From Acidobacteriota bacterium (lineage in GTDB: Bacteria > Acidobacteriota > Vicinamibacteria > Vicinamibacterales > CAVVIG01): 32,229 nucleotides of DNA. Positions 16,495 to 24,654 of the stretch are shown piece after piece (position 1 is the stretch's first letter; every line of letters starts with the position of its first letter). The notes under the pieces are model-generated. The model worked only from the letters and a program-made list of their open reading frames with translations, made no database searches and had not been told where the DNA came from. The stretch covers positions 1 to 32,229 of the forward strand of contig JAHFUI010000028.1 of NCBI GenBank assembly GCA_023265175.1, read 5' to 3'. Made by a program: the position numbers and the translations under genes.

Positions 16495-17577
16495 ATGCGC
16501 ATAGCGGTCGCCATGTCGGGCGGGGTCGATTCGTCGGTCGCCGCGGCAGTGCTGGCCGAACAGGGCCATGAGGTCATCGGTCTGTCGATGCAGCTCTATG
16601 ATGTTTCCGGGCAGAGCGGCCGCGAGCGGACGTTTGGCAGCTGCTGTACGATCGACGACCTGCACGACGCGCGGCGGGTCGCGGCCGCGATCAACATCCC
16701 GCATTACATCCTGAACCTCGAGCGCCAGTTTGACGAGCAGGTCGTGTCGAACTTCGTACGCGAGTACGCGGCCGGACGCACCCCGCTGCCCTGCGCGCGC
16801 TGCAACAGCGACCTGAAGTTCGCCACGCTGCTCGATCGCGCCCGCGGGTTCGGCGCCGAGACCGTCGCCACCGGCCACTACGCGCGCGTCGTGCTGGACG
16901 GGCGAGCCGGACGTTATCTGCTCATGCGCGGCGCCGACCCGGCCAAGGATCAGTCGTACTTCCTGTTCTCGCTGACACAGAGCCAGCTCGCGCGGGCCGT
17001 CTTTCCGGTCGGCGATCGCGCGAAAGGCGCCGTTCGCGAATACGCGCGCCGTCACGGCTTGCCCGTGGCGGACAAGCCCGACAGTCACGAGATCTGCTTC
17101 GTCCCCGACGATGATTACGCGGCCTTCGTGTCGAAGCGCGCGCCGGATTCCACCCTCGACGGCGTCGTGGTCGACGAGGGCGGCCGCGTGCTGGCGCGCC
17201 ACCAGGGCATTCACCGCTTTACCGTCGGCCAGCGCAAGGGACTCGGGTTGCCGTCGTCGCCGAGCGGGGCGCCGATGTACGTGCTGGCGCTCAGCCCGGC
17301 GGATCAGCAGGTCGTCGTTGGACCGAAGTCGGCGCTCGAGCGGACGACGCTCACGGCGTCAGACGTGAACTGGATCGTCGAGGAACCGGGCACGACACTG
17401 AGCGTGACGGCCCAGATCCGCCACCGCCATCCCGCGGCGCCCGCCACCGTGCGCGTGATCGGGGATCGCCAGGTGGCGCTCACCTTCGATGCGCCCCAGA
17501 TCGCGATCACGCCGGGCCAGGCGGTTGTCTTCTACGAGGGAGATGTGGTTGCGGGCGGTGGCTGGATTGAGGCGTGA
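16495..17577 (+). CDS. mnmA: tRNA-specific 2-thiouridylase MnmA
   Basis: A 360-residue enzyme that adenylates and thiolates U34 of tRNA-Lys, -Glu and -Gln. The PP-loop SGGVDSS is at residues 8-14. The catalytic cysteines are in PLPCARCNSD (C103, with a second Cys at 100) and HEICFVPDDD (C201). TGHYAR (126-131) and DQSYFLFSL (152-160) are family motifs, and a C-terminal beta-barrel domain (HRFTVGQRKGLGLP onward) is complete. It starts 9 nt after the cysteine desulfurase stop, so the two form a sulfur-relay operon. Its last 46 bp overlap the 3' end of thioredoxin reductase on the opposite strand. The ribosome site is weak (GAGTG), suggesting translational coupling. Confidence 0.97.
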   Translation: MRIAVAMSGGVDSSVAAAVLAEQGHEVIGLSMQLYDVSGQSGRERTFGSCCTIDDLHDARRVAAAINIPHYILNLERQFDEQVVSNFVREYAAGRTPLPCARCNSDLKFATLLDRARGFGAETVATGHYARVVLDGRAGRYLLMRGADPAKDQSYFLFSLTQSQLARAVFPVGDRAKGAVREYARRHGLPVADKPDSHEICFVPDDDYAAFVSKRAPDSTLDGVVVDEGGRVLARHQGIHRFTVGQRKGLGLPSSPSGAPMYVLALSPADQQVVVGPKSALERTTLTASDVNWIVEEPGTTLSVTAQIRHRHPAAPATVRVIGDRQVALTFDAPQIAITPGQAVVFYEGDVVAGGGWIEA

Positions 17578-18512
17578 AGATGTTCAGGAATGCCTTCGAG
17601 GTAGTGTTCCGCATCGAGCGCCGCCATGCAGCCTGATCCGGCGGCCGTGATCGCCTGCCGATAGAGGTGATCCTGCACGTCGCCGCACGCAAACACCCCG
17701 TCGACGCTCGTCTTCGCGCCGTCGTGCGTGACGATGTAGCCGTTGGCGTCCATCTCGAGCTGACCGCGGAAGAGTGACGTGTTGGGCGTGTGGCCGATCG
17801 CGACGAACACGCCGCTGACCGGCACCACCGTACGCTCTTTGGTCTGGCGACCGCGGACGACCATGCCCGTCACTTCGCCCTTCCCGCCGTCCTGAATGTC
17901 GTCGACCTCGGTGTCGAGCAGCCACGCGATCTTCACATTCGCCCGCGCCTTGTCCTGCATGATCTTGGACGCGCGCAGCGTGTCGCGCCGATGCACCACG
18001 GTCACCTTGGACGCGAACTTGGTGAGGAACACGGCTTCTTCCATCGCCGAGTCGCCGCCGCCGACGACGGCGATCTCCTGACCGCGGAAGAAATAGCCGT
18101 CGCAGGTCGCGCACGTCGATACGCCGTGCCCCATCAGCGCGCGTTCCGCGGGAAGTCCCAGCAGCCTCGCCGATGCGCCGGTCGCGATGATGAGGGACCG
18201 GGTCGTGTATTCGGCCTCCGCCGTGCGAATGGTCATCGGCCGCGCACGCACGTCGACCGCCGTGACGTTGCCCTGGATGATCTCGGCGCCGAACTTCTCG
18301 GCCTGCCCGCGCATCGCCGCCATGAGATCGGGACCAAGAATCCCGTCGAGATGCCCCGGGAAGTTCTCCACCATCGTCGTCAGCATGAGCTGACCGCCCG
18401 CCTCGACGCCCTCGATCACGAGCGGCTGCAGGTTGGCGCGCGCGGTATAGAGGGCTGCTGTCAGGCCGGCAGGGCCGGAACCGACGATGATGACGTTACG
18501 GGTGGAGGACAT
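17532..18512 (-). CDS. trxB: Thioredoxin reductase
   Basis: A 326-residue NADPH-dependent flavoenzyme that reduces thioredoxin; trxA lies about 9 kb away at 27242. The FAD site is VIIVGSGPAGLTAALYTAR (GSGPAG at 11-16), the redox pair is CATC at 134-137 in STCATCDGYFF, the NADPH site is VVGGGDSAMEEA (150-160), and the second FAD motif is GVFACGDVQD. The C-terminal tail (LHASIQPPPATTSPS) runs past the usual end and is the part overlapping mnmA. The ATG at 18512 has no Shine-Dalgarno: the sequence immediately upstream is an array of 8-bp repeats, an unusual leader for a housekeeping gene. Confidence 0.96.
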   Translation of the reverse strand: MSSTRNVIIVGSGPAGLTAALYTARANLQPLVIEGVEAGGQLMLTTMVENFPGHLDGILGPDLMAAMRGQAEKFGAEIIQGNVTAVDVRARPMTIRTAEAEYTTRSLIIATGASARLLGLPAERALMGHGVSTCATCDGYFFRGQEIAVVGGGDSAMEEAVFLTKFASKVTVVHRRDTLRASKIMQDKARANVKIAWLLDTEVDDIQDGGKGEVTGMVVRGRQTKERTVVPVSGVFVAIGHTPNTSLFRGQLEMDANGYIVTHDGAKTSVDGVFACGDVQDHLYRQAITAAGSGCMAALDAEHYLEGIPEHLHASIQPPPATTSPS

Positions 18513-18515
18513 CGC

Positions 18516-18555
18516 GTAATCGGGTAATCGGGGAATCTGGTAATTGGCTAATTGG
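18516..18555. repeat. GTAATCGG-type 8-bp tandem repeat in the trxB leader
   Basis: Five consecutive 8-bp units: GTAATCGG twice, GGAATCTG, GTAATTGG and CTAATTGG. The array ends 3 nt from the trxB start codon (18512, minus strand), so it occupies the position of the ribosome-binding site. Confidence 0.8.
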
Positions 18556-18989
18556 ATTTAGCGGGGTCGCGGGATCTCGCGGCGTAACGGAAGACTTCCC
18601 GGACCCTGGGCCCCTCATGGCGTGTCCCGGGGACGCTCGACACGCCCGGTACACGCGCTCGGCCGGCCGGAATCGAACAGGCCGGTACCGTATCACAGCA
18701 AACTGGAAATCCAGGAACAGGTAGCTGAATGCTTACCTTACCACATTCGTTCGGGGCTGCAGGTATGCTGGGGAAGGCGGCATGGGCACGAGATCTTTGA
18801 AAAGGCAGACTTTTGTCTTCCTTTTGGCGGTCAATGTTCTACCTCTTTCGCATCAAAATTCCTACCAGACCGCGACAAAAGATCTTTTTCACGAAGACAT
18901 CGGCTATCGTTAACCTCGCGGGTTTGGTAGCCCGCAGGAAAGTGAAACGGCCAGCGGACGCGCGCCGGCCTTGATGTCCTGGCGCAAAT
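18556..18989. other. Non-coding stretch between trxB and a response regulator
   Basis: With the repeat at 18516-18555, this is the only stretch above 300 bp without a convincing gene. It contains a hairpin with 8-bp arms GGCGTGTC/GACACGCC (18619-18646), a GGCCGG-rich inverted region at 18661-18687 and the palindrome CTGGAAATCCAG (18703-18714). An AT-richer part at 18790-18910 holds a terminator-like hairpin. Short reading frames here lack ribosome sites and recognisable domains. The segment presumably carries the promoters of trxB and of the regulator at 18990. Confidence 0.6.
18800..18825 (+). terminator. Terminator-like hairpin
   Basis: AAAAGG-C-AGAC / GTCT-T-CCTTTT arms around TTTT, so both strands give a stem followed by T residues. 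It lies in the AT-rich part of the non-coding stretch and could be a bidirectional terminator, but no gene ends directly beside it. Confidence 0.35.
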
Positions 18990-19730
18990 ATGCCTCACAT
19001 CCCCCCCCAAGCCGATCGCCGTCCGGAGCCAGCCGCGCAGCCGCCGGCACGGTCCGGCGTCATCGAACTCGTCCTGGCCGAAAGCTATCCCCTTCTGCTC
19101 GAAGGCATGCAGTCCGCTTTTACCTTCGAGGCCGGCTTCCGCGTCCTCGCCGCTTGTGCGGACGGCGACGAAGCGTTGCGTGCAGTCGGCCGGCATCATC
19201 CCGACGTGCTCGTCATGGATCTCGAGATCCCCGGCGACGCACTGCGAATCCTGGGAGAGCTTTCGGGCAAGGGCTTGCCGACTCACGTCGTGTTGTACGC
19301 CGCCAGTCTCGATGAAGCCGTGATGCTCGAAGCGATGCGGCTCGGGGCAAAGGGCATCGTGCTCAAGACCATGAGCCGGCACCTGTTGGTGCAATGCGTG
19401 CGCAAAGTTCATCGCGGTGGGACGTGGGTCGAAAAAGTTTCGATGAGCCGGGCCGTCGACGAGCTCCTGCGCTACGAAGCCGCATACCGCGATGCCGCTG
19501 CCGTGCTGAGCGTGCGGGAGCTCGAGGTCATCCGAATGGTGGCCAGCGGCCAATCGAACAAGGAGATCGCCGACCAGCTGGCCGTGAGCCATGGCACCGT
19601 TAAGGTCCACCTTCATCACGTCTATCAGAAGCTCGGTGTCAAAGGCCGTCTCGAGCTCGCGCTCTACGCCCGCGAGAAGGGGCTGTTCTCGTCTCTCGCC
19701 CCGGGCCGCCCGCGCCAACTCTCCAAGTAG
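18990..19730 (+). CDS. NarL/LuxR-type response regulator 1
   Basis: A 246-residue transcription regulator with a receiver domain (about 25-145) and a LuxR-type HTH (about 172-230). The receiver keeps the phospho-acceptor D77 in VLVMDLEIPG and the lysine in GIVLKTM. Its acidic pair is E31-S32 (VLAESYP) and the usual Thr/Ser after strand 4 is Ala (HVVLYAAS), so phosphorylation control may be weak. The HTH reads LSVRELEVIRMVASGQSNKE with recognition helix HGTVKVHLHHVYQKLG. A Pro/Ala-rich N-terminal extension of about 23 residues precedes the receiver, and no good Shine-Dalgarno is seen. It is the first of three similar regulators flanking the usher-like locus; no sensor kinase is present in the window. 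Confidence 0.9.
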   Translation: MPHIPPQADRRPEPAAQPPARSGVIELVLAESYPLLLEGMQSAFTFEAGFRVLAACADGDEALRAVGRHHPDVLVMDLEIPGDALRILGELSGKGLPTHVVLYAASLDEAVMLEAMRLGAKGIVLKTMSRHLLVQCVRKVHRGGTWVEKVSMSRAVDELLRYEAAYRDAAAVLSVRELEVIRMVASGQSNKEIADQLAVSHGTVKVHLHHVYQKLGVKGRLELALYAREKGLFSSLAPGRPRQLSK

Positions 19731-19768
19731 CCCCGCAGCTATATCGGCGGTCGTAGCTTTCTATATCC

Positions 19769-19805
19769 GATGGTTTAGGAAACGATACCAGCCGAATATT
19801 GTCGG
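19769..19805 (+). promoter_or_regulatory. 37-bp element, copy A (upstream of regulator 2)
   Basis: In gene orientation this element contains TTTAGGAAA and, after an 11-nt interval, CCGAATATTG. It aligns without gaps to the copy upstream of regulator 3 over 37 positions with 23 identities by eye. It ends 28 nt before the regulator 2 start. This is the most diverged of the three copies. Confidence 0.45.
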
Positions 19806-19833
19806 GATCGAACGGCCTCGTCCACGATGACGC

Positions 19834-20517
19834 ATGGCATCCCGTGTGGTCCGCGCGCCGGTCCTGGAAAGCAACGCCGGCGAGAGGATCGGCCTCACCC
19901 TGGCCGGCGGTTACCCGATCGAGCTTTGGGGGATGCGGCACGTGTTCGGGGCCGAGCCGGATATCGAGGTGCTTGACTACTGTACGAGCGGTGACGAGAC
20001 GGTTGCCGCGATCGCGGCTCGCAACCCTGCAGTTCTCGTTCTCGACCTGCAGCTTCCGCCAGGTGGAATGGCCGTGTTGCACGAGCTGGCCCGCCGCCAT
20101 CCCTCCACACGCGTGGTGCTGCTCGCGACCCGTGTCAGCGACGATGTCATGCTGGAGGCGGTGCGACTCGGCGTCAAAGGCGTGGTGCTCAAAGACATGC
20201 CGACGGGCCTGCTCGTCCAGTGCGTCCGCCGCGTCGCCCGCGGGTTCACCTGGATCGAGAACGGGTCGTGTACGCGGGTGGTCGATCGCATGGCGCGGCA
20301 CGACGCCACGGTGCGCGACCTGTCGAAGAGACTCACACGGCGCGAGCTCCAGATTCTGCAGCTTGTCGCGGAGGGACTCCGCAACAAGGACATCACGGCG
20401 AAACTCGCCATCGCCGAAGGGACGGTCAAGGTCCACCTGCATCACATCTACGGCAAACTCGGTCTCAACGATCGGCTGAAGCTGGCCCTCCGCACGCGCG
20501 ACGAACGGATCGCCTGA
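19834..20517 (+). CDS. NarL/LuxR-type response regulator 2, degenerate receiver
   Basis: A 227-residue regulator. The receiver (about 18-135) keeps D71 in LVLDLQLPPGG and K120 in GVVLKDM but has lost both acidic residues that bind Mg2+: the end of strand 1 reads TLAGGYP (24-28). The Thr/Ser position is A98 (VVLLATR). Conventional phosphorylation is therefore doubtful. The LuxR HTH (about 160-220) reads LTRRELQILQLVAEGLRNKD with recognition helix EGTVKVHLHHIYGKLG, nearly identical to that of regulator 3. It follows regulator 1 by 103 nt, the gap carrying one copy of the 37-bp element, and converges on the usher-like gene. No typical ribosome site is seen. Confidence 0.9.
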   Translation: MASRVVRAPVLESNAGERIGLTLAGGYPIELWGMRHVFGAEPDIEVLDYCTSGDETVAAIAARNPAVLVLDLQLPPGGMAVLHELARRHPSTRVVLLATRVSDDVMLEAVRLGVKGVVLKDMPTGLLVQCVRRVARGFTWIENGSCTRVVDRMARHDATVRDLSKRLTRRELQILQLVAEGLRNKDITAKLAIAEGTVKVHLHHIYGKLGLNDRLKLALRTRDERIA

Positions 20518-20644
20518 CGCAGATCCGATTCCCAGGGCTTTGACCTGCCGATAGTCAGATGATGGACCTCCACCGGGAGCTCAAATCGCGTCCAGTCGCG
20601 CCTCGCGGAGCAGCCGTCCCGACACGGCGCTGGCAGAATGGGAG

Positions 20645-23600
20645 TTAACGACCGACGACCTGCGACGGCCGGTCTCGCACCAAACGTTCAATCGTCGCTT
20701 CGCGCGGCGGGTCCGCGAGAAACGGCGCAAGGCTCAACTCCTGCGGCTCCTTGGCGGGATGGATCTCGACCTTCATGATCGGTTCCGCGACGGTGCTGCC
20801 GGGGGACAGCGTCTCGGCGTCGACCCGCACGTAGTACTGTCCAGGTCTCAGGTCCGCCAGATAATACTTGCCCTGCTGGTCGGTGACGGAGTCGCCAAGC
20901 TCCTTGTCATCCGCCGCCCGCGTCAGATACACGCGAACGCCAGGCATGGGCTGAGCACCCTGCAGCGGATTCATCGCCTCGACCGCGCCCGAAACGGAAT
21001 TGAGGGGACTGACGCCAAAGTTGACCTCGGTGACGTTCCCGGAACGGATGACGGCGGTCTGGATGGCGTGTGTTGGCGAGTAAATGGCTGGAACGGTATC
21101 GACGTCGAGAAACACGCGATGCTTTGCCGTCTCACCCGATCCGGCGAACACAAAATATCCGTTTCTGTCCGTCAGCACCCTGGTGCCATCGTCCATCACG
21201 ACGCGCACGGCGTTCACGCCCGGCTCGTCTGGATCCAGCCTGCCGTCTGCGTTGGCATCGACGAACACCCTGCCGCGAATCGCTCCGCGGTCCGGCGTGA
21301 CGGTCGAATCCGAGAGCAGAACCGGCGCGCCGCGGCCCTGACTGAACAGCTCGCTGAAGGTGACCGTCACCAGGCTTGTCCACTTTCCCATCTCGTGCCG
21401 GACGTCGACTCCAATCCGGTTCTTGCCGGCGCGATCGAACCGATAGTCGGCGCGGTGTTCGAAGAAGGCCTTCTGATAGTTCGCGTCATAGCCAAGCTCC
21501 GTGAACAACCGAATGGATGTCCCCTTCAGTGAGAACGAATCGACAATCGATGTCCGCTTCTTGCCCTGGCCATCCCAGTACGTGGCTCCCAGGGTGTGTC
21601 CTGGCCTGACAGCCACCCTGAAGGTTGCCGCAACGGCAGCGGGCTGGTACGTGGAGAAGCCGTCGAAGCTGAGCCCACTCAGGAAATCCGAGACGTTCAC
21701 CGAGTCCGGATACCGGCCTCTTGAAACAGTCGCCTCGAGGTCGGCGTTCGAGAACGGCGTGGCCTGGACCTTCATTGTGTAGAGCGTCGCGGGAGCGCGA
21801 TCCCCTAGGTTTAAAGACAGCCTCGTGGCTCCTCCGGTGACGGTGAGCCTCGGATTTGGGCTCGACGTGATTTCAAGGTTTTGAAAACTCAAGTGAAGCG
21901 GCGCGTCCGCGCGCCCGTCGAGGTCGTTCCGTATAGAGGCTCCGGCCGAAGATGCTCTCCAATGCCGGTTAATATTCCAGTTGGCGCCAAAGGCGTATCC
22001 TTCGCGATCTCTCAGCGTCAGATTCTGTCCGTTGAAGAACCACGGACTGTAAGCGAACCACTGCGACCGTATCTGCGTGTCATGCGTCGGATAGAGCTCG
22101 GCTTTGACCTTGTAGGCGCGGCCATCGGAAGCGCCCTGGTTTCCACTTCCGTTGCTGAACGAGATGTCGCCCGAGAGCTGCGCGTGTTCCGAGGGCAGCC
22201 AGGCGACTTGTGCGCCCTTGTGCACGCTCGACGTGGGGTACGGCCGCAAGCCGGTGCTTGAAGGGTCTGTCGCGGCCGACCTCAGAGTACCCGCTTGCGC
22301 GGCCCACGTCGTTCCGACGGTCAGCGAGTCGGTGAGGCCATAGAGAATTCTCTCGGCGCCCAGCACGCCTAGTGCCGTCCAGTCCTGCTCGCGACGGTTC
22401 GTGCCCAGGCCTCCGAGATGCGCAAGGCCGCCTTTGGGAAGCTGGACGGATTTCCCGAACATGTTCTTCTCGATCACCCGCTGGACGCCGCTGGCCTCAG
22501 TGATGACGATCTGGACGCTGTTGAGCACTCCGGGCGCCAGACGCACCTCCTCGAAACGGTACGTCCCCACCAGCACCACCTGGGTCTCGATGCTCCGGCC
22601 GTTGACGATGAGCTCGACGCGCGAGCCCGCCGGGGCCGCGCCCTCGAAAACCTGCGATCGGGCGAAGGATTTCCCCATCCCCGAAGGGGTCCCATGCTGC
22701 CCCTTGGCACCCCGAACGCCTGACAGCCCATTAAAGCGAACGCCCGTCATCCGGAGAATGGGAAACGTCAAGTCGTTCACGCCGAACACGGCGTCGCCCA
22801 CCGAGACGTCGGTATCGTGGAACGAAGCGCTCCATTCCAGGTGACTCACCACGATCGGCGACGTGATGGCGGCCCTCACACCCGCACTGCTCCGCGCGGC
22901 CCAGGGCTCGGCCATCTGCAGCCGGTATCGTCCACCGAAGGCGCTTCCCCACAGCGTTTCTCTTGGAGCGTCGATGGCCAGAGTTGCCGACTGCAATGGC
23001 GAGGCGCTCCCCGACGTGCTGAGGTAGGGGCTGAGCTCGAACTGCACGAAATCGACGCTCAAGCCGTGCGGCCAGGCTGCGGGAAAGAGTTCCGGCAGAT
23101 TCATCGCCGCCCTTGTGGTCTTGACGCCAAGGAGTGACGCGCCGAAGCCCTTCCACACATCCAGTTGCCGATCCGTCTTGGCGACGAACCGGTAGCCAGG
23201 CTCGTCCCACTCGATCTGGATCCCCAGGCTCTTGCCCACGACGGCAGGGTCAAGGTAGATCTCGTCTTTCAATGTGATATCGGAGACACCGGTGACCGAC
23301 TCGATGGATTCGGTCGTGTCGCCGATGCGAATCTCTTTCTTGACGACGTCAACGATGACCGTGACGTTGCCGGCCGAAGCGAAGGAAACCGTGGCACCTG
23401 TTTCGTGTTTCTCGACCTGAAAGGCGTCGAGCAACCGATGCAGCGGGATCAGGCGAGCTCCGGGCGGCGTCAGCACTGTGTCGAGGTCGTCAATCGCCAG
23501 CCGTTCGAACACCTTCGGCCCGCTGAGATCGAAACCCACGACCTCTGTGTGAAGCGCCGCGCCCCCGGCCGGCTCATCGATCGTCGTCGGCTCATCCCGT

Positions 23601-23713
23601 TCGGACCGCCGTACGTCGCCGTTTCTTGGCGCAGGAAGCCCTGGGTCGGCGCCGACCGGTTTCGGCGCCGCCACGACGGCGCACGCGAAGAACAACATCC
23701 ACGCGGCTCGCAC
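20645..23713 (-). CDS. Usher-like outer-membrane protein with SdrD-B-like C-terminus
   Basis: About 1,022 residues from the GTG at 23713, chosen because it lies 14 nt after the chaperone stop; ATG 23698 is the alternative, while ATG 23797 would overlap the chaperone by 70 nt. A signal peptide (MLFFACAVVAAPKPVGA) is followed by a region like the stalk or amine-oxidase N-domain (about 87-179: ARLIPLHRLLDAFQVEK, YLDPAVVGKSLGIQIEWDE). Residues 358-417 resemble the usher plug and its flanks (AGSRVELIVNGRSIE, GTYRFEEVRLAPG, VQIVITEASGVQR). A long strand-rich barrel region follows. The C-terminus has an SdrD-B-like domain from about 810 (GRVFVDANADGRLDPDEPG, a calcium-type loop) and a CnaB-like domain (GKYYLADLRPGQYYVRVD). 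Role inferred: secretion or anchoring of the two small proteins encoded upstream. Homology to classical FimD is weak by eye. Confidence 0.7.
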   Translation of the reverse strand: MRAAWMLFFACAVVAAPKPVGADPGLPAPRNGDVRRSERDEPTTIDEPAGGAALHTEVVGFDLSGPKVFERLAIDDLDTVLTPPGARLIPLHRLLDAFQVEKHETGATVSFASAGNVTVIVDVVKKEIRIGDTTESIESVTGVSDITLKDEIYLDPAVVGKSLGIQIEWDEPGYRFVAKTDRQLDVWKGFGASLLGVKTTRAAMNLPELFPAAWPHGLSVDFVQFELSPYLSTSGSASPLQSATLAIDAPRETLWGSAFGGRYRLQMAEPWAARSSAGVRAAITSPIVVSHLEWSASFHDTDVSVGDAVFGVNDLTFPILRMTGVRFNGLSGVRGAKGQHGTPSGMGKSFARSQVFEGAAPAGSRVELIVNGRSIETQVVLVGTYRFEEVRLAPGVLNSVQIVITEASGVQRVIEKNMFGKSVQLPKGGLAHLGGLGTNRREQDWTALGVLGAERILYGLTDSLTVGTTWAAQAGTLRSAATDPSSTGLRPYPTSSVHKGAQVAWLPSEHAQLSGDISFSNGSGNQGASDGRAYKVKAELYPTHDTQIRSQWFAYSPWFFNGQNLTLRDREGYAFGANWNINRHWRASSAGASIRNDLDGRADAPLHLSFQNLEITSSPNPRLTVTGGATRLSLNLGDRAPATLYTMKVQATPFSNADLEATVSRGRYPDSVNVSDFLSGLSFDGFSTYQPAAVAATFRVAVRPGHTLGATYWDGQGKKRTSIVDSFSLKGTSIRLFTELGYDANYQKAFFEHRADYRFDRAGKNRIGVDVRHEMGKWTSLVTVTFSELFSQGRGAPVLLSDSTVTPDRGAIRGRVFVDANADGRLDPDEPGVNAVRVVMDDGTRVLTDRNGYFVFAGSGETAKHRVFLDVDTVPAIYSPTHAIQTAVIRSGNVTEVNFGVSPLNSVSGAVEAMNPLQGAQPMPGVRVYLTRAADDKELGDSVTDQQGKYYLADLRPGQYYVRVDAETLSPGSTVAEPIMKVEIHPAKEPQELSLAPFLADPPREATIERLVRDRPSQVVGR

Positions 23714-23727
23714 ACCGACGCCCCGTG

Positions 23728-24582
23728 CTATGGCGAGGGCTTCACCACGAGCGGGAAGTCGCTGGCGATTGGTTCTCTCAGCTGCGAGGAGCGACATTCG
23801 ACGTGCACGCTGTACGTGCCCTCGGGGAGCCTCGCGCTGAGCTGGCTGGAAACAGTCTGATCCAGGCCGGGAAGGATATACGACGCAGCGATCGAGCCGT
23901 TTTCGACCGACTGTCCCGCGCTGTTCCTGATCACGTATTGCCCTTGTAGGAGCAGCTTCCCTTCCCCCGTGTTCTTGATTATGAACTGGATCCTCTGACC
24001 CAGGTTTGCCGGGGCGACGTTCACGCCCTCCAGCAGTCCTCCGTAGCGAACCTTGCCGAACGTTCCAAAGATCGGCACGAGGAGGCTCGAGATGACCTGC
24101 AGGCGCAGATCTCGACCAGAGGCGTCCTTGGCCATCGACATGGACGTTTTCAGCGATTCCAGCTCCATCGCGGCCCAGTACTCACCCGTCTTCAACAAAC
24201 CTTGGGGCACGATCACATACCGGATGATCCGTTCGGTCCGCGGGCCTACCGTGAATTCGGTCGGATTGAACTTGACCCACGTGGCCAGCGAATGCTCGTT
24301 CGGCTGGACGTGATTCAGCCCTCCGTCCTTCGTGAAGGTGAAGTGGATCGCCCGGATGCGATATCGTTCCTCTTCGTCGCCCAGGTTCGAAATCAAGAAT
24401 TGCCCGGCGGCACGCCCCCCGTTCAAGCTGACTTCAACGTACGCAGGCGACACGGAAATGGCCGCCTGCGCTTCCCTGATGGACAACGGGACGAGGGCCA
24501 CCAGCGCGAGGACGACTGCGAGGGCGTTTCGGACAACGCGCGTCTCGCAGGAGATTCGTGTGTCGACGGTCTTCATTGACAT
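23728..24582 (-). CDS. PapD-like periplasmic chaperone
   Basis: 284 residues from ATG 24582 (MSMKTVDTR; ATG 24576 is equally possible). An N-terminal signal peptide (NALAVVLALVALVPLSIREAQA) is followed by ISVSPAYVEVSLNGGRAAGQ and strand patterns of two Ig-like domains. Domain 1 contains FLISNLGDEEERYRIRAIHF, WVKFNPTEFTVGPRTERIIR and YVIVPQGLLKTGEYWAAMEL, the layout of fimbrial chaperones, in which a basic residue-rich strand precedes the interdomain hinge. Domain 2 (VPIFGTFGKVRYGGLLEG, FIIKNTGEGKLLLQGQYVIR) is also strand-rich. Family members hold pilin subunits by donor-strand complementation. It lies between the second small secreted gene (72-nt gap) and the usher-like gene (14-nt gap), the classical gene order. 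Sequence similarity to PapD is distant. Confidence 0.68.
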   Translation of the reverse strand: MSMKTVDTRISCETRVVRNALAVVLALVALVPLSIREAQAAISVSPAYVEVSLNGGRAAGQFLISNLGDEEERYRIRAIHFTFTKDGGLNHVQPNEHSLATWVKFNPTEFTVGPRTERIIRYVIVPQGLLKTGEYWAAMELESLKTSMSMAKDASGRDLRLQVISSLLVPIFGTFGKVRYGGLLEGVNVAPANLGQRIQFIIKNTGEGKLLLQGQYVIRNSAGQSVENGSIAASYILPGLDQTVSSQLSARLPEGTYSVHVECRSSQLREPIASDFPLVVKPSP

Positions 24583-24654
24583 CACTCGTTTCGATGAATG
24601 CGACGTGGCAGTTGGCACAAATGTCACGTCTGCCGACCTGTATTAGATAGAGGA

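Noticed and set aside
18650-18740. Possible tRNA on the minus strand (T-arm-like GTTCGATTC within GC-rich flanks)
   Set aside because: The T-stem has a T-C mismatch, no matching acceptor strand lies 70-95 nt away, and no D-arm or proper anticodon stem-loop can be drawn.
18990-20517. Classical two-component systems for the two plus-strand regulators
   Set aside because: No histidine kinase is encoded nearby, and the receiver pockets are incomplete, so I call them NarL-type regulators only.
20518-20644. Terminator between the convergent regulator 2 and usher-like genes
   Set aside because: No convincing stem followed by a T-run on either strand in this 127-nt gap.
23714-23797. Upstream start (ATG 23797) for the usher-like gene
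   Set aside because: It would overlap the chaperone gene by 70 nt and place a hydrophilic stretch before the signal peptide; GTG 23713 or ATG 23698 fit better.
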